Source: Ophiodon elongatus
Lineage: Eukaryota > Chordata > Actinopteri > Perciformes > Hexagrammidae
NCBI GenBank assembly: GCA_016806645.1
Contig: JACSYO010001880.1
Coordinates: forward strand, 3,135,501-3,199,500
Length of the DNA stretch: 64,000 nt
Direction: 5' to 3'
A program made the position numbers and the translations under genes. A model generated the notes under the pieces. It was given only the letters and a program-made list of their open reading frames with translations. It was not told the DNA's origin and did not search any database. Below, piece by piece: positions 1-13,740 of the stretch (position 1 is its first letter; every line of letters starts with the position of its first letter).

Positions 1-116
1 AAGGAACCAGCTTGAAGGAAGCAAGCAAAGGCTTAATATTTTATTCATTATTTACCTCGTTACTGTGGCGCACTAGCAGCTCTAACTACCAAGGGATTTG
101 AATTACGGTTTGCAAG

Positions 117-794
117 ATGAAGGTTTTTCTCCTGATGATTTTCTCCTTGATCAATTACCCTGTAGCTGTAAGTACCAACACTTGATACATATTATTTTCT
201 TGCTCATGGTTTTTAAGCTAATACAGAAAACAAACCAGTTTTTAATTGAATGTTTTTTGCAGAATTGTCATGACAGCAGTGATTCAGACAGTGATGAGTT
301 CAGAATGAATTCTCATCACTCTAGCAGTGAGTCTGACAGCGATGAGGTAAGAATCATATTAATCCGAACATGTATCAATTATAGTGAAATTATAGCAAAA
401 CAACCTTTTTGGATATTTTACTGTGATTATATTTTCTTGCTGCAGAGAGGCTATCGTCACCCATTGTTTCGGCTGATCCCTCACTGGCCTTTTTTCCCTT
501 TCTGGCCATTTCCTCGTCTGCGGCCACAGCCACCACCAGCTCCTGTCCCACCTCCACCTCCACCTCCACCTCCTCCTCCTCCTCCTCCTCCCTCCTCCTC
601 CTCCTCCTCCTCCTCCTCCTCCTCCTCCTCCTCCACCTCCTCCTCCTCCTCCTCCTACTCCTCCTCCTCTTACTCCTCCACCCCCACCCCCAACTCCAGC
701 ACCAACACCAAAACCAACCACAACCCAAGATCCGCAGCTCCCCCAGACAACAGTTGTTGCTACCACTGAGAGCCGGCGAGGAGACAATGATTGA
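117..794 (+). CDS. SCPP-family secreted acidic/proline-rich protein (three coding exons, frame ambiguous in exon 3)
   Basis: Three phase-0 exons: 117-167, 263-346 and 446-794. Exon 1 encodes a 17-residue signal peptide (MKVFLLMIFSLINYPVA) ending at a gtaagt donor. Exon 2 is a Ser/Asp cluster with several Ser-x-Glu sites, the FAM20C phosphorylation motif typical of SCPPs that bind calcium phosphate. Exon 3 starts RGYRHPLFRLIPHW and becomes a long poly-Pro tract coded by a (CCT)n array. A one-base offset at about 590-592 separates two open readings. Staying in frame gives a Ser run, two Cys and a stop at 767-769. Shifting by one continues Pro, then a Pro/Thr tail with RGD and a stop at 792-794. 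I prefer the second because a Cys-free P/T tail with RGD suits an SCPP, but a Ser-rich end is not excluded. Short exons, phase-0 introns and four SCPP neighbours support the family call. I cannot assign a numbered SCPP name. Confidence 0.6.
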
Positions 795-1902
795 ATTGTA
801 CTCGTCTGAGAGCAGGAATACCAGACTGAGTTACTCAGTTAAATGGAAATGTATGCTGTGTGTGTTTATATTTTATATATGTTGGTTGTATTTTATCATG
901 TTGCCATGTTTGAACCAGACTTTTACAAACATGTAAACGTATTTGTTGTTGTATTTCAGTATTGGTTCAGCAACCTTTCCACATTCTCATGTATTTTTAT
1001 GACTACTTTCATGCACTTTTCATATAATTTCAATCAGCATAATGTGCCACAGTCCATGTAACAACCTAAAGAATGTTTTGATACGTTGTGATTTAAAAGA
1101 TGTAAAAGTGAGACACTTTTTTCAGGGTGTAATTATGAGTTTTGTTGGAGGTTGTTCTCAGGACGGCTGTGAAGACACCTGTGGGAGGTTACTGATGACA
1201 CACGGGTGTATCATCCACACAGTGGGCACACACACATCGCCATCCCTGGATCAACACAGCTTATGAAAGGGCTGAGTATTGAACCTTTAATACCTGACTC
1301 TTTGCTTCATCAGTGAAGTCTGTCGTACTCTACTTTTATCATGACTCAGCCCTTTCATCGCACTGCACTGACAACTCTTTGCTGCATTTATTCGCAGAAA
1401 CATTATTTTACAACGTCAATAACATTGTCACAAGTATGTTATCCAATTTAAAAACAGATCTATTATGTATTTTAATGTTTTGTGCCAAAACATTGGGTTT
1501 TGCACAGCTACTCATTAAGAATGTATGTTTTGTCAATGTCAATTTAACTTGCAATGTAAAGCAGCCAAACAACAGGCAAGGGTTGGTGGGAATCAATAAT
1601 TTTGAATCATGCACTGAATAATGACTTTTGAGCGTTTTATGATTTGTATTTGATGTGGAAAATATGGGAAAATTATATAAATATTTTGAATATTGAGGTC
1701 GCATTTTTGTGGTAAAACTCTTAATCTATTGTCTTCTGTCGTTTTTTTACATTGTCACTCAATTTGACTAAATTGTGGAAATTAGAAACTTCCTGTGTTG
1801 AGCACCTCAACATCAAAATAATTATGATTTGGAGTAAATATTGATGCTGTGTAGATGTTTCACTCGATAAACAAATAACTCTGGTCATCTTCCTACAATA
1901 AA
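795..1902 (+). other. Probable 3' UTR of the first SCPP gene
   Basis: No further coding exon is visible after the stop. The stretch is AT-rich and ends in a polyadenylation signal AATAAA at 1897-1902. It holds a 15-bp perfect inverted repeat (1263-1277 with 1344-1358). The length of the UTR is inferred only from the first convincing AATAAA. Confidence 0.4.
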
Positions 1903-3017
1903 GCCTTTGTTGTTTCCGTAAGTGGTGTTTTATATATATATAAAAAGTCTGAATTAAGTAAATGACATTCAAAAGCTGAACATGATCTACATCACATATA
2001 CTGTATATCATGTGTGTGACATGACTTGAGCAATGTGTAGGAAGCAAATGTGGAGAAGTAAAGACTATTCCTAATACTTTAATTATGTACTGTACAATAT
2101 CAAATAACAGTGATTCAGATCTCCTCCAGTTGCACGACATAATTTGTGGGTTTTATACTAACTAAAGCCTCACAGCTGTGAAAAAGAGGGAGAGTCCATC
2201 TCTATTATAATGGTTGGCTGTCCAGGTTCTCTCCTTGCTTCACACTGCATGCTGGGAAGGACTCCAGAAACACCTGTATTAGACAGAAATAAGGTGTCCT
2301 TTTCTTCCTACAGCCCTGAAAGCTCCAGCATGTGCACAGCTATTCTTGAATGAAATGTAGATCTTTGACTGACAGTAAAAAGCCGACAGCTTTAATCTGC
2401 TCCCTGTGTACTTGTGAATACTTGCAATGCCTGACTGTGTCACTTCCCCCGATCACTCTTTCACTCCATATACCAGCCTTTGTTCTCTGTCAGTTTGTCT
2501 CTGTTGTTTTGTTGCTGTGTGGAGTTTAGGTTTGCTTATCTCTTGACAGCTACTTTTGGGACTTTGAGCCTGTAAGATTGTTTTCATTAATTAAAGTATC
2601 TTCAATGTATCAGCCTGTCTCTGAGTCTGAGTTTTGGATCCTTCATGTCTGTGCCGCTTCACTAGCCACAACAGCAGCGTTCATCTATTCACCCTTTTCT
2701 GCAGTGTTTGTATCTTAACCCTTAAGGAAATAGGCTTTAACCATAATATTCTCTAAATGTCTAACTTAAGTGCTCTTTGAATGGCCAATTAAAGGGCTTT
2801 AGCAATATTCCAAACAACAAAACTAAATAATAGTTGTCTCATGCACACCTGGTAGATGTGCTCAAATAATCATGTAAAAACATTTGAATTCCTGCACGGT
2901 GAGCATTGGAGTTTATCAGAGAAACAACATTTCGGTCTTGGCCCTTTAGTTAGGCATCAAATTCACGATATGAAACAACATCCTGATACTTCATACAGCC
3001 AATGACTTCCCTTTTTT
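1903..3017. other. Intergenic, no gene recognised
   Basis: AT-rich sequence between the first SCPP gene and the odam-like gene. I see no exon-like open frame, no RNA gene and no clear transposon here. Confidence 0.4.
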
Positions 3018-3051
3018 GATTGGTTGTTTCAACTTGTGGCTCTAATATAAA
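3018..3051 (+). promoter_or_regulatory. Promoter-like module, inverted CCAAT plus TATA, upstream copy
   Basis: GATTGG (inverted CCAAT box) begins at 3018 and TATAAA at 3046, 28 bp apart. The segment GATTGGTTGTTTCA recurs at 3340 in front of the odam-like gene, so this may be an alternative upstream promoter or a duplicated remnant. A possible 5' UTR acceptor, ttctttag, lies at about 3215-3222. Confidence 0.4.
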
Positions 3052-3339
3052 GATGTTTCATACTTTACCTTCTACTCTTTTATTTTTGCACTTTTCAAAT
3101 TTGGTTTCACCATAATTACATCAGCAAAACACTGACACATCAGCCGCACCCACAGGTGCTCTGAGTAACAGGAAAACCACAAGTCCGGGGTTCTTATGTT
3201 TTTGTTTATTCATTTCTTTAGACATTACTGCATCATAATTGAAGGAAAACAAGCAGTTTGGGGCATTCAATGGATTTTCTTTGGCTTCCACTTCATTGCT
3301 TCATTCACACCAGAAGTTGAGGTTTTTTTTCTGTCATGT

Positions 3340-3374
3340 GATTGGTTGTTTCACTTTGTGAGCAGAGCATAAGT
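3340..3374 (+). promoter_or_regulatory. Probable proximal promoter of the odam-like gene
   Basis: GATTGG begins at 3340 and a weak TATA-type box, CATAAG, begins at 3368, 28 bp downstream. This repeats the spacing seen before the scpp5-like and acidic SCPP genes. The start codon follows about 110 bp later at 3481. It is inferred from layout only. Confidence 0.4.
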
Positions 3375-3480
3375 CAATGCCTGCTCTCATACTGCTTTGT
3401 TGAATCTACTCTGATGTGCTGTGAGTGGACATTCCCTGAAGACTTTTATTGATCTTGTGGGAATCATTTTCTTTGTGGAA

Positions 3481-5718
<2,238 letters not shown>

Positions 5719-7340
5719 CTTATAACACACTGAGAAAAAGTATTTTTGTTTATTTGCCTTTTAAATAATCATAATAAAGATTAATCCTGAATTGAACTTT
5801 TTGAAATGTGCTTGTCTTCACAATTTCTGTTTAAATGTATCATCTTAAACCTTTTAGGTAGCTTGTGAGCACTGAAAACAAGCTGTGAACACAACATTGA
5901 TATATTATGAGCTTTTAAGTTGATATGGTGAACATGTCACACATTATAATGTAATAGTAATGATTACATCCACATGGAGCACTTTTCCCTGATCAATAAA
6001 ATTGCAAAATTCAATCTCTCCTTATCGCTAGCTGTCTTTATTTCCTCCAACTCTTGAGGGAAATATTTGTCTCTGCTGTGCATGTAGTACAGTGTGGTTT
6101 TAGTGCTTTAAAGCTGAAAACAGGGTTGATGACAGCTGTGAAACTGAACTAAACCGGTAGTAGAGCTTAGAGGAACTGCTGCATTGGGTGATAACTCTCT
6201 GTGGGTTCATCACTCTGAGCAACAAATATTAATTATAGCAGCTTTAATGTATTCAGTTTCTTGCACATTCCATTAAATTGGCACTGTCTTTCTTTGTTAC
6301 AACTGATTTTCTCAGCAACGTTCCTACAGTAATGCACATCACAAACTGCCCTGCAACAGTTTTTGCTATAAACACAAGACACGTTTATCAAGAAAAACCA
6401 GCACTGTATGTGTGAAACTGTATTAACTTCTTCTATGTAAGAATTACAATTTAACTCAACTGGAATGCCTTGAATGGTACTTACAGGTTTCTGCATAGTA
6501 ACACCATAATGAAAGAGGCCGTCTAATCACCATGCTGATACCTTTTCTTTAAAATGACTGGATTTGGCAAAAGTGCCGCATTAAAGTATCCCCACAAGCT
6601 CACATACAGGTGACTGAGTACCAATTAACGGAAGCCACTTAATCAGTCTGTATTTAACAAACAGGAAATGAGTTTGAATCAAAATAGGCTTCAAACATGT
6701 GATTGTGATGAAGGATTTGAGAAATGGTACAACTGCAATATAATCATAATATTCATCATCAAATCACAAACAGCTATAATACGGTATATTACCTATTATA
6801 GCAGGTATTGTCTGTGATAAGATGCTTTAGAATAAACACCTAACTGAAAAAAATCTATTACAGCTACATTATGTAATGTTAGTTTCAAAAGCTCCACTTT
6901 ACAACCGCTGCATACATTTGACTCCTACTCACATGATGGCCTTTTGGGCCATGTAAAACATGCCGCAAGGGTTCACCTGATAGAACAGATCAGTGGGGGA
7001 TAAAATGTGATTAATGTGCGTTTCAAGCCAGATATGTCTTACGAGATTTCACACAGAGATATGGCTGCCAATTATGTCATCATAAAAATGAAAATCCTTG
7101 GCATGTCACCAAGAGCTGTCATAGGTTTGCTTGTCCATTGTTTTCCCAGCAAATAAATAGGAGTAAATCTCTTTGCAGTGATCACACCCCGCCTCAACAA
7201 TCCATCAGTACTTGTATGTTGCCAGAAAGAAAAGGTAATGTAAACAGTTAATATCATAATACATGATATTTGAATTTTGAACAAAAATTCTCTTATATAA
7301 ATGATTATTTGACTAATAACAAAAAAAGAATCTCTTACAG
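5719..7340. other. odam 3' UTR and intergenic spacer
   Basis: AATAAA signals lie at 5773-5778 and 5995-6000. The rest up to the acceptor at 7333-7340 is AT-rich, with no exon or element that I can support. A promoter for the next gene must lie here, but I could not place it: no GATTGG plus TATA module was found. A CCAAT at 6621 followed by TATTTAA at 6651 is only a weak candidate. Confidence 0.4.
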
Positions 7341-7351
7341 CTTCATTCAAA

Positions 7352-8913
7352 ATGAAATTCCTCCTGCTTGCTGTCTGCATCGTTTGGGAGGCTGTTTGTG
7401 CTCCTGTAAGGAAAACCACTTGTGCATAATGGTTATTGATAATGTTGTCAGTGAATATTACTGCATGTAAAAGTGTGTCTGAATTATTGATTTTGCACTG
7501 ACCTGCATTCCATTGATTCTACCGTATTTTCTTTGCTCCTTCGCAGTCACACATGTTCATGGAGTTTGACATCCGCCACGCTCCAGCTGAGGTACAGTAA
7601 ATCATGGCATACACACAAAAACCCACAGTAAAAGACACAGTTTCAAACATCAGTGAATAAGCTCTGGACACAGGTCTGCTATTATGTGTTCACCACTGAT
7701 GGTAATGTCTCTATAGCTGAGCCTGTTGCTGGCTCTGTTGCTAGAAGTTTGCTGCTTTTTCTCATAATCTACACTAAAGGTTCAAATGACCCTCTTCTTC
7801 TTCTTCTTCTTCTTCTTCTTCTTCTTCTTCTTCTTCTTCTTCTTCTTCTTCTTCTTCTTCTTCTTCTTCACAGGCAGCCAAGGCTATTCCTGCTGGAGCC
7901 CCAATTGGAACTCTGGAAGTTGTAAGAACTCATTTGTATTGTTTTGAATCGTTTCTAATACATTTTAAGCAACAAAAACTCTCTTGTATGATAATCTGGA
8001 CTGTTTTTATTTCCAGCTGCTCCCTGTTGATGCCCAGAGGCTTCCTGTTGGCGGACCTGTGAGTGACACATTATAGCTTGATCTGTGTGTGTGCATATAC
8101 TTTGTAGACACTTTAGCCAAATAATTTAAGAACCTAGACTGCCATTTGAATAAAATATTATTAATAGTTTAAACAGTCCAACACCGTCAAACAGTGCATT
8201 GTTTCAACCTTTTTTAAATGCGTATCTTTTGCTTGTTACAGTATATATTTATGTGTATGAGTGTGCCCGCGTGTGTTGTCATTGAAAGGTCCGTGGCTTC
8301 ATCAAGCAGGAGATTCTTGAGCCAAACGGTAGAGACACAAAGGATGTGGTAAGTGCCTGCAGATTTTCATTGCTCTGTTAGAAGTTGTGTGAAATTTTAT
8401 TGGACGAATGATCTTTTGTCTTTCTCATCTACTGCAGTTCTACCTCTTCGGTTTTGACCAGCCAGAAGCTGCCCTTGCAGCTCCTGCAGCTCCTGTTGCT
8501 CCTGTTGCTCCTGCAGCTCCTGTTGCTCCTGTTGTTCCTGCAGCTCTTGCTCCTGCAGCTCCCGCTGCTCCTGTTGTACCCATCATTGCTACCAGTGCCC
8601 CTGTAAGAAAGACTACAGATTTTCATTTTGAGATATTTAAGTTTTTTGACGAATCAATAAGTCTTGGTGACTGTCAGCTGTCGACCATAAAAATGCTTTG
8701 ATTGATTTTAATGTAATAGCGTCAAATGACCGCATCAGGTAGGAAACTGGATTGGTGACGAGGGCAACTGGTTAATTTTGATGAATGAAGAGAAACAGTC
8801 TTCCAACTATTTCTGGCGTGGTGTTGATAAATATTGACTCATCAGCACATGATCCTCCCTCCTGATTGGCTCATAAAAGGCCTCTGTCGTTTCAGGTTGC
8901 CAAACCCAGTGGA

Positions 8914-8948
<35 letters not shown>

Positions 8949-8958
8949 GGATGATTAA
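7352..8958 (+). CDS. SCPP-family Ala/Pro-rich secreted protein with poly-Asp C terminus
   Basis: Seven phase-0 coding exons: 7352-7405, 7547-7591, 7874-7921, 8017-8058, 8289-8348, 8438-8602 and 8896-8958, giving 158 residues. A splice acceptor at 7333-7340 precedes the start, so a 5' UTR exon lies upstream. Residues 1-18 are a signal peptide (MKFLLLAVCIVWEAVCAP). Residues 64-83 contain GFIKQEILEPNGRDTKDV, which matches an exon of the next gene (GFIKYSIPQPPGRQSVEV), as does the following FYLFGFDQ (YYPFDFSQ there). Residues 94-135 are an Ala/Pro/Val repeat. The protein ends VAKPSG, eleven Asp, then Glu-Asp-Asp, a strong calcium or apatite-binding tail. Role inferred: extracellular matrix protein of mineralising tissue. 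It is a tandem paralogue of the scpp5-like gene. I cannot give it a specific SCPP number. Confidence 0.72.
7794..7869 (+). repeat. (TTC)n microsatellite forming the polypyrimidine tract of exon 3
   Basis: About 25 TTC units run straight into the acceptor CAG at 7871-7873. The array is therefore the pyrimidine tract used to splice exon 3 of the poly-Asp SCPP gene. Confidence 0.85.
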
Positions 8959-10204
8959 ACAATCAGAGTCAGCAGGGGAGGAGTGGGTAAGAGCAGGACA
9001 GGTACACATGCACACAAAATAAACATTGACATATTTACAAGGCACATATAGACTGTGCTCTGTTAATGCATAATTCAGAATTTTAGGTTTTAACAATAAT
9101 GTTTGAAACACAATCTTACAATGATATATTCTCTTTATGTGTGATTGAGTGTCTTTGAATACATAAAACGTTTCGTCACAAGAACAGTAAAGATGTATTT
9201 TCTTCCCTTCCCACTTTAGCTGATGATTGCAATAAGTCCAGCAGCCTACCCCGGTGAAAGATGACCAGCTAACACTACTGTTTACCAAAGTATGAAAAAT
9301 ATGGTGCAATAATGTTGAAAAGAAAACGGTGCTCTGCAGATGCTGCAAAAAAGGGCTTTGTCTCAAAATAAAAATTGGTGCTAGACAAATAAATATGAGT
9401 GTGTTTTTTTATCCTCATTTTGAGCCACTGCATGTTGTTTCCTAGACTTGAAACTATGCTTCATATTGCATATAAATGACATATAAATTAATCCGTTGTC
9501 TTCTAGTTATTTGCTTTAAATATATTGAATATTACACAAATACAAAAAACACACCTATGTGCTTATTCCATAAAACCAACATTTTGTAATAAGATTATTA
9601 TAAAATTATATAATATAATATTATATATTTGAAAATCTGTTTTTTTAATAATTAAATATTTATAAACGCAGGCAGACACTAACATATGCAGTTTATGCAA
9701 GCTAACTTATGAGGGAACTTTTTTCAGCTTGTTGAAATTCACTGGAGCAAAGGTTCCTAATTCCATTTTATGACTATACATTCAGTACACTCAACATCAG
9801 TTGCCTGGATAGACTTGTGTCTCTGAAACTGCTGTTCTCATGATTTGGAAACACAATTAACATGCGAGCAGCTGGAAAACAAACAAAATACATTTATTAT
9901 TGCATTAAAATAAGTAGAATAGAATAGGATATATCTTTGTTAACCTTTATAGTCAAAGAAACATACGTAATATTGCAGTTTCTGATGTTCATGCCACAAC
10001 GCTGAAGTTGCACAGAATTAATGAAAGAGTCATGACGGCAGAATGAGGCACAAGGAGAGTGAAGGAGTGCTCTGCTCCAGACAGTGTAATCAAACAGTCT
10101 GCTATTACACAGAAAGTGGATTTGACCACTGGTCATTTAGTAAAGCTGAAGACTAGACACCTGTACTGCACCTACTCATTGGGTAACATCACGCCCATTA
10201 CTGC
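8959..10204. other. 3' UTR and intergenic spacer
   Basis: A likely polyadenylation signal AATAAA lies at 9367-9372. The remainder is AT-rich up to the scpp5-like promoter, and I see no gene in it. Confidence 0.4.
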
Positions 10205-10238
10205 GATTGGCTCTCAGGTGAGCTGGCACCCTATAAAA
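10205..10238 (+). promoter_or_regulatory. Promoter of the scpp5-like gene, inverted CCAAT plus TATA
   Basis: GATTGG begins at 10205 and TATAAAA at 10232, 27 bp apart. A noncoding first exon of roughly 70 bp follows and ends at the gtgagt donor at 10330. The coding exon begins after the acceptor at 10431-10437. Confidence 0.65.
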
Positions 10239-10457
10239 GACAAAGTAACTCTGTTGAAGGTACAACAAGCATCATCTTCCACATCGACATTCACCATCCT
10301 CCCAAGTGGTGTTTTTGCTATCGCAGAAGGTGAGTTATGAAAATCTTCAACTTGAGTTCATTCTTGCTTTCCTATTAAGATGCCAACCATGCAGTATGAC
10401 TGATTCTTTTTCATGCAATAACGAATGTTGTCTGTAGGACTCGGACAATCTGCAAAA

Positions 10458-12084
10458 ATGAAATTGGTCATCTTGTGCCTCTGTCTGGCTAGCACAGCCT
10501 GTGCTGCACCTGTAAGTTTTAAAAAATGGATAAAGGTTACTCTTGTGATTTACTTTTCTCAATCCAGGCAGAGTTCTGATGTTTCTTTTCATCTAACTAT
10601 TTCTGTTTTTGTCTTCATTCTCAGTCCATCTTTCATTACCTGCCTCATTACGCGGGTTCCAGGCCACAAGTACCACCCTCACAGGTAATCATGCATAGAG
10701 TGTGTTGTTTAACTTCTTTGTCAAAGGTTGTTATGCAAAAGCGAATAATATACAGTATACTACTGAGCAAAGGCTGCTTGTGATACATATATGAAGCACA
10801 GCAGAAATATTGCTATTTGGAGTTCACTGTCCACTGACAATTTCCCATTCATTCAGATGAGAAATCCCTTCACAGCTGGTCAGTCTCTGCCACAACCTGG
10901 AGCACCTGGCGCTTACAGCGTGGAACTAGTATGTCACACTCTTTCTTATCTCATGTGCAGAATTTTATTTCACTAAGATTTATTTTAATGACAAATACTT
11001 GCAGTACACTTATGTTTATTTAATTTTTTCCCCTAAGATTTACCCCCACAGAGTTGCTGGTGGTGTAGGTGGATCAAACGCTGCACAGGTAAGCATGCGG
11101 TTTTACAGAAGCAGCTCCTCTTTTAAAAATGTGGTCAAAACGTCACCTAACTGCTCTCTGCTTTCTTCTTTTCTCTCTTTCTGCAGAGCTTTGGTTTTAT
11201 CAAATACTCCATTCCTCAGCCACCAGGCAGACAGAGTGTGGAAGTCGTAAGTGTTTTTTCCCCCCTCTTTTCAGATTACCATACACTATTGGGACTGAAA
11301 AACACTTTAATTATTGCTTGTAGAAGCATGTTTGATAAAGTAAACAACTTGTTTGGACAAGACTTATTGATGTGTTTGTGACTCTCCTCTTTTTACATTT
11401 TCAGTATTACCCTTTTGATTTCTCCCAGCAAAGGGTAAATATTTTAAACTTTGACATTATACAATGTATAATGTCGATATTAAATTACTTCTGCAGAATA
11501 TCATTTTACATGGTGCAGTACTAAATGAGGACATGTGTTTTTGTTCCAGATAATGACAAACATGCCTCCTATGACAAACGTCCCTCAGATGCCAAATGTG
11601 AGATATTATTCATTCTGCAAATTGCATTTTACTGTTACTTTATTTCTGTCATATTTTACTATTACTTTCATTTGTTTTTTTCACAGGTGTTCCCATTTGA
11701 CTATCCCCAGCAAAATCCTCCCCAGCAAATCCCAAATGTGAGTGGAAACATTAACTCTGAAGATGTGAATTTGATTGATTCTGAGCATTTCTTTTACTTC
11801 TGAAGTTTTACATTTCCTCTTTATTCAGATTCCCTCATTCAATGCTCTTCCATCCCAGGATCCCATGCAGCCCATCCAGCAGGATCAGCCCATACAAACC
11901 AGCCAGGTACTTATCAATCTATATATTAATTTAAAGAAGAGTTGTACTGCAAATAAACACACATATTGAAAATGACTATCAATATGTATATATAGCATAT
12001 GTCATCTGTGGGGAGAGTGTGTGAAATCAACAATATTTGCTACAAATTGCTTATTTATCTTTGCAGATGCCAGCACAGGTCTGA
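10458..12084 (+). CDS. scpp5: SCPP5-like P/Q-rich secretory calcium-binding phosphoprotein
   Basis: Ten phase-0 coding exons: 10458-10511, 10625-10684, 10857-10928, 11038-11088, 11187-11246, 11405-11434, 11550-11597, 11687-11737, 11829-11906 and 12067-12084, giving 173 residues. Residues 1-18 form the signal peptide MKLVILCLCLASTACAAP. The mature chain holds FHYLPHYAGSRPQ, then GFIKYSIPQPPGRQSVEV, YYPFDFSQQR, a Met/Pro segment, FPFDYPQQNPPQQIPN and a Gln/Pro tail ending MPAQV. Tiny symmetrical exons and Pro/Gln/Tyr composition are typical of P/Q-rich SCPPs. A 5' UTR exon and TATA box precede it, and AATAAA follows at 12483-12488. Assignment to scpp5 rests on my memory of the family's FHYLPHY and YYPFDF character and is tentative. 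Membership of the SCPP family is firm. Confidence 0.7.
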
Positions 12085-12488
12085 AGGAGATGAGAAGCAT
12101 GAAAAGGAGGCAAAACTATACCTTCCTCCTTAACCTTCAGAAATCTGTAATAGAACAAATGACGTCAAATGACTGTATCTGTTTCTGCAACATGTAAATG
12201 TACTTACCAAAGTTAAGATAAAATGCTAAGATGATCATTTAATAGCCAATTTCTATTACAAATGTGTTGCAATAGTAAACTAATTCCAACAAGGTCATCT
12301 GTATAGAATTAAACCTATTTCTGAAGAATCTTTTTGCTTTACTTTATAGTCCTCATAGATATTCACTATTATTGTGTCACTCAAATACTTTGTAATGCTG
12401 CATTTCCACACTATGTAACAAATGTGCTGCATATGTTCATTAACTCATTTTAACTTTTCCTTAAATGTAATTTTCCTTAAGAAATAAA
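12085..12488 (+). other. 3' UTR of the scpp5-like gene
   Basis: AT-rich untranslated tail ending at the polyadenylation signal AATAAA at 12483-12488. Confidence 0.5.
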
Positions 12489-13529
12489 GTCTAAGTTTCC
12501 AAGCAATTTAATTTGTTTCTGTCTATTTAAAGAGCTTTAGAATTTGATTGGTATTATTTGTATTTGGTAATGCGAGGAAAACACATCTGTAGAGTGCAAG
12601 CAAATATTGTTTTCATTATCAATCTGATCAACCAGCTGGTTATCCTATTAATTAATCTACTGTAATTGTTTGGTCTAAGAAACTGTGCCCAGAACCCAAA
12701 GTGGTGTCCCATCAACCAGGAGTGGTTTCAGGATTTTTACAATGAGCTAGCATAGGGGGGACCAAGAACTAGCCCAGTGGAGGCCCATAGGAAATCAGAA
12801 ATAAATACAGCATTGTCTTAACAAACATTGGGCACGTCTTTAGGCTCTTTTGCAAAGCCCTAATACAGGTTATGTTAAAAATGGCTTTGTACAAAACCTG
12901 GAATTGCCACCCTGTGCCACCTATTTAGACACGCCCCTGCTAACACCAGACTATAACCCAGAGATTTTCAGTTTACAATGATATAAAACAGTGAAAAGCA
13001 GCAAAGCCTCACACTTTAGAGAGTAAAACTATCAAATATGTTCGCATTTGACTGTTATACAAAATAAACAAACTCTGTATTAGAAAGGTGTTTCATGAGC
13101 ATTTTTGACATTAATAGTAATTTTCCGCACTACTTTTGGGACACTGGAAAAATCATTGAGTGTCTTTTTAATAGAAATATGTCTTGTGGATTGCTATGAA
13201 TTTTTCCAGATGTTTCAGGCAGCCACTGGTTTTCATTTATTTTACTCAACTTGACTCAATTCATCCTTTACAGTGAATGTATCTTGTTATGTGTTGATAT
13301 TAAGCTTTAAAATGTTGGGCTATGGGCACTGGCTGCTAAACATATTCTATTTTAGATGTATATTTTCTGGAAAAATCAAGCCCAGACTATGATCAGTAGG
13401 CAAACATTGGCATCATTAAAAGGGAAGTGGAAAATGTGAATTTAACTTATAACATTAAAAGTGATGCCTTTTAGCAGCAAAGTGTTTCAGTGAGGCTGTT
13501 TAACTCAGAAGAGTTTTGAACATCTAGTA
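12489..13529. other. Intergenic, no gene recognised
   Basis: AT-rich sequence after the scpp5-like gene. I see no exon-like frame and no clear element. Confidence 0.35.
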
Positions 13530-13740
13530 ATTACATTTTTGGGATAAAGTTGTGTTTTTGGATAATGTACAAACAATGGAAATATAAATCAGTGTAGGGC
13601 CTATGATTGACCCCTGTGGAACACCATAGGACGGAGGGCAAAAGAAAAAAGGCAGCATCCTAAAACAATTACAGAGAAATGTTTGTTTGTGTGGGAAACG
13701 TGTGTGGTATAAGACTAAAGTAATTACCGAACCCAACATT
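13530..13740 (-). mobile_element. Non-LTR retrotransposon (LINE) reverse-transcriptase scrap
   Basis: The minus strand reads YGVPQGSIIGPTLIYI, which matches the conserved GVPQGSxLGPxLF block of LINE reverse transcriptase. It is a short, dead fragment. The following sequence to about 14.1 kb may be more of the same element but is not diagnostic. Confidence 0.6.

Noticed and set aside
359..787. Minus-strand frames rich in Gly, Arg or Glu over the first gene
   Set aside because: They are mirror readings of the (CCT)n coding repeat of the SCPP exon and lack splice or start context.
8864..8881. GATTGGCTCATAAAAGG inside an SCPP intron
   Set aside because: It looks like the CCAAT/TATA module, but the spacing is only about 8 bp and it lies directly before an internal exon acceptor.
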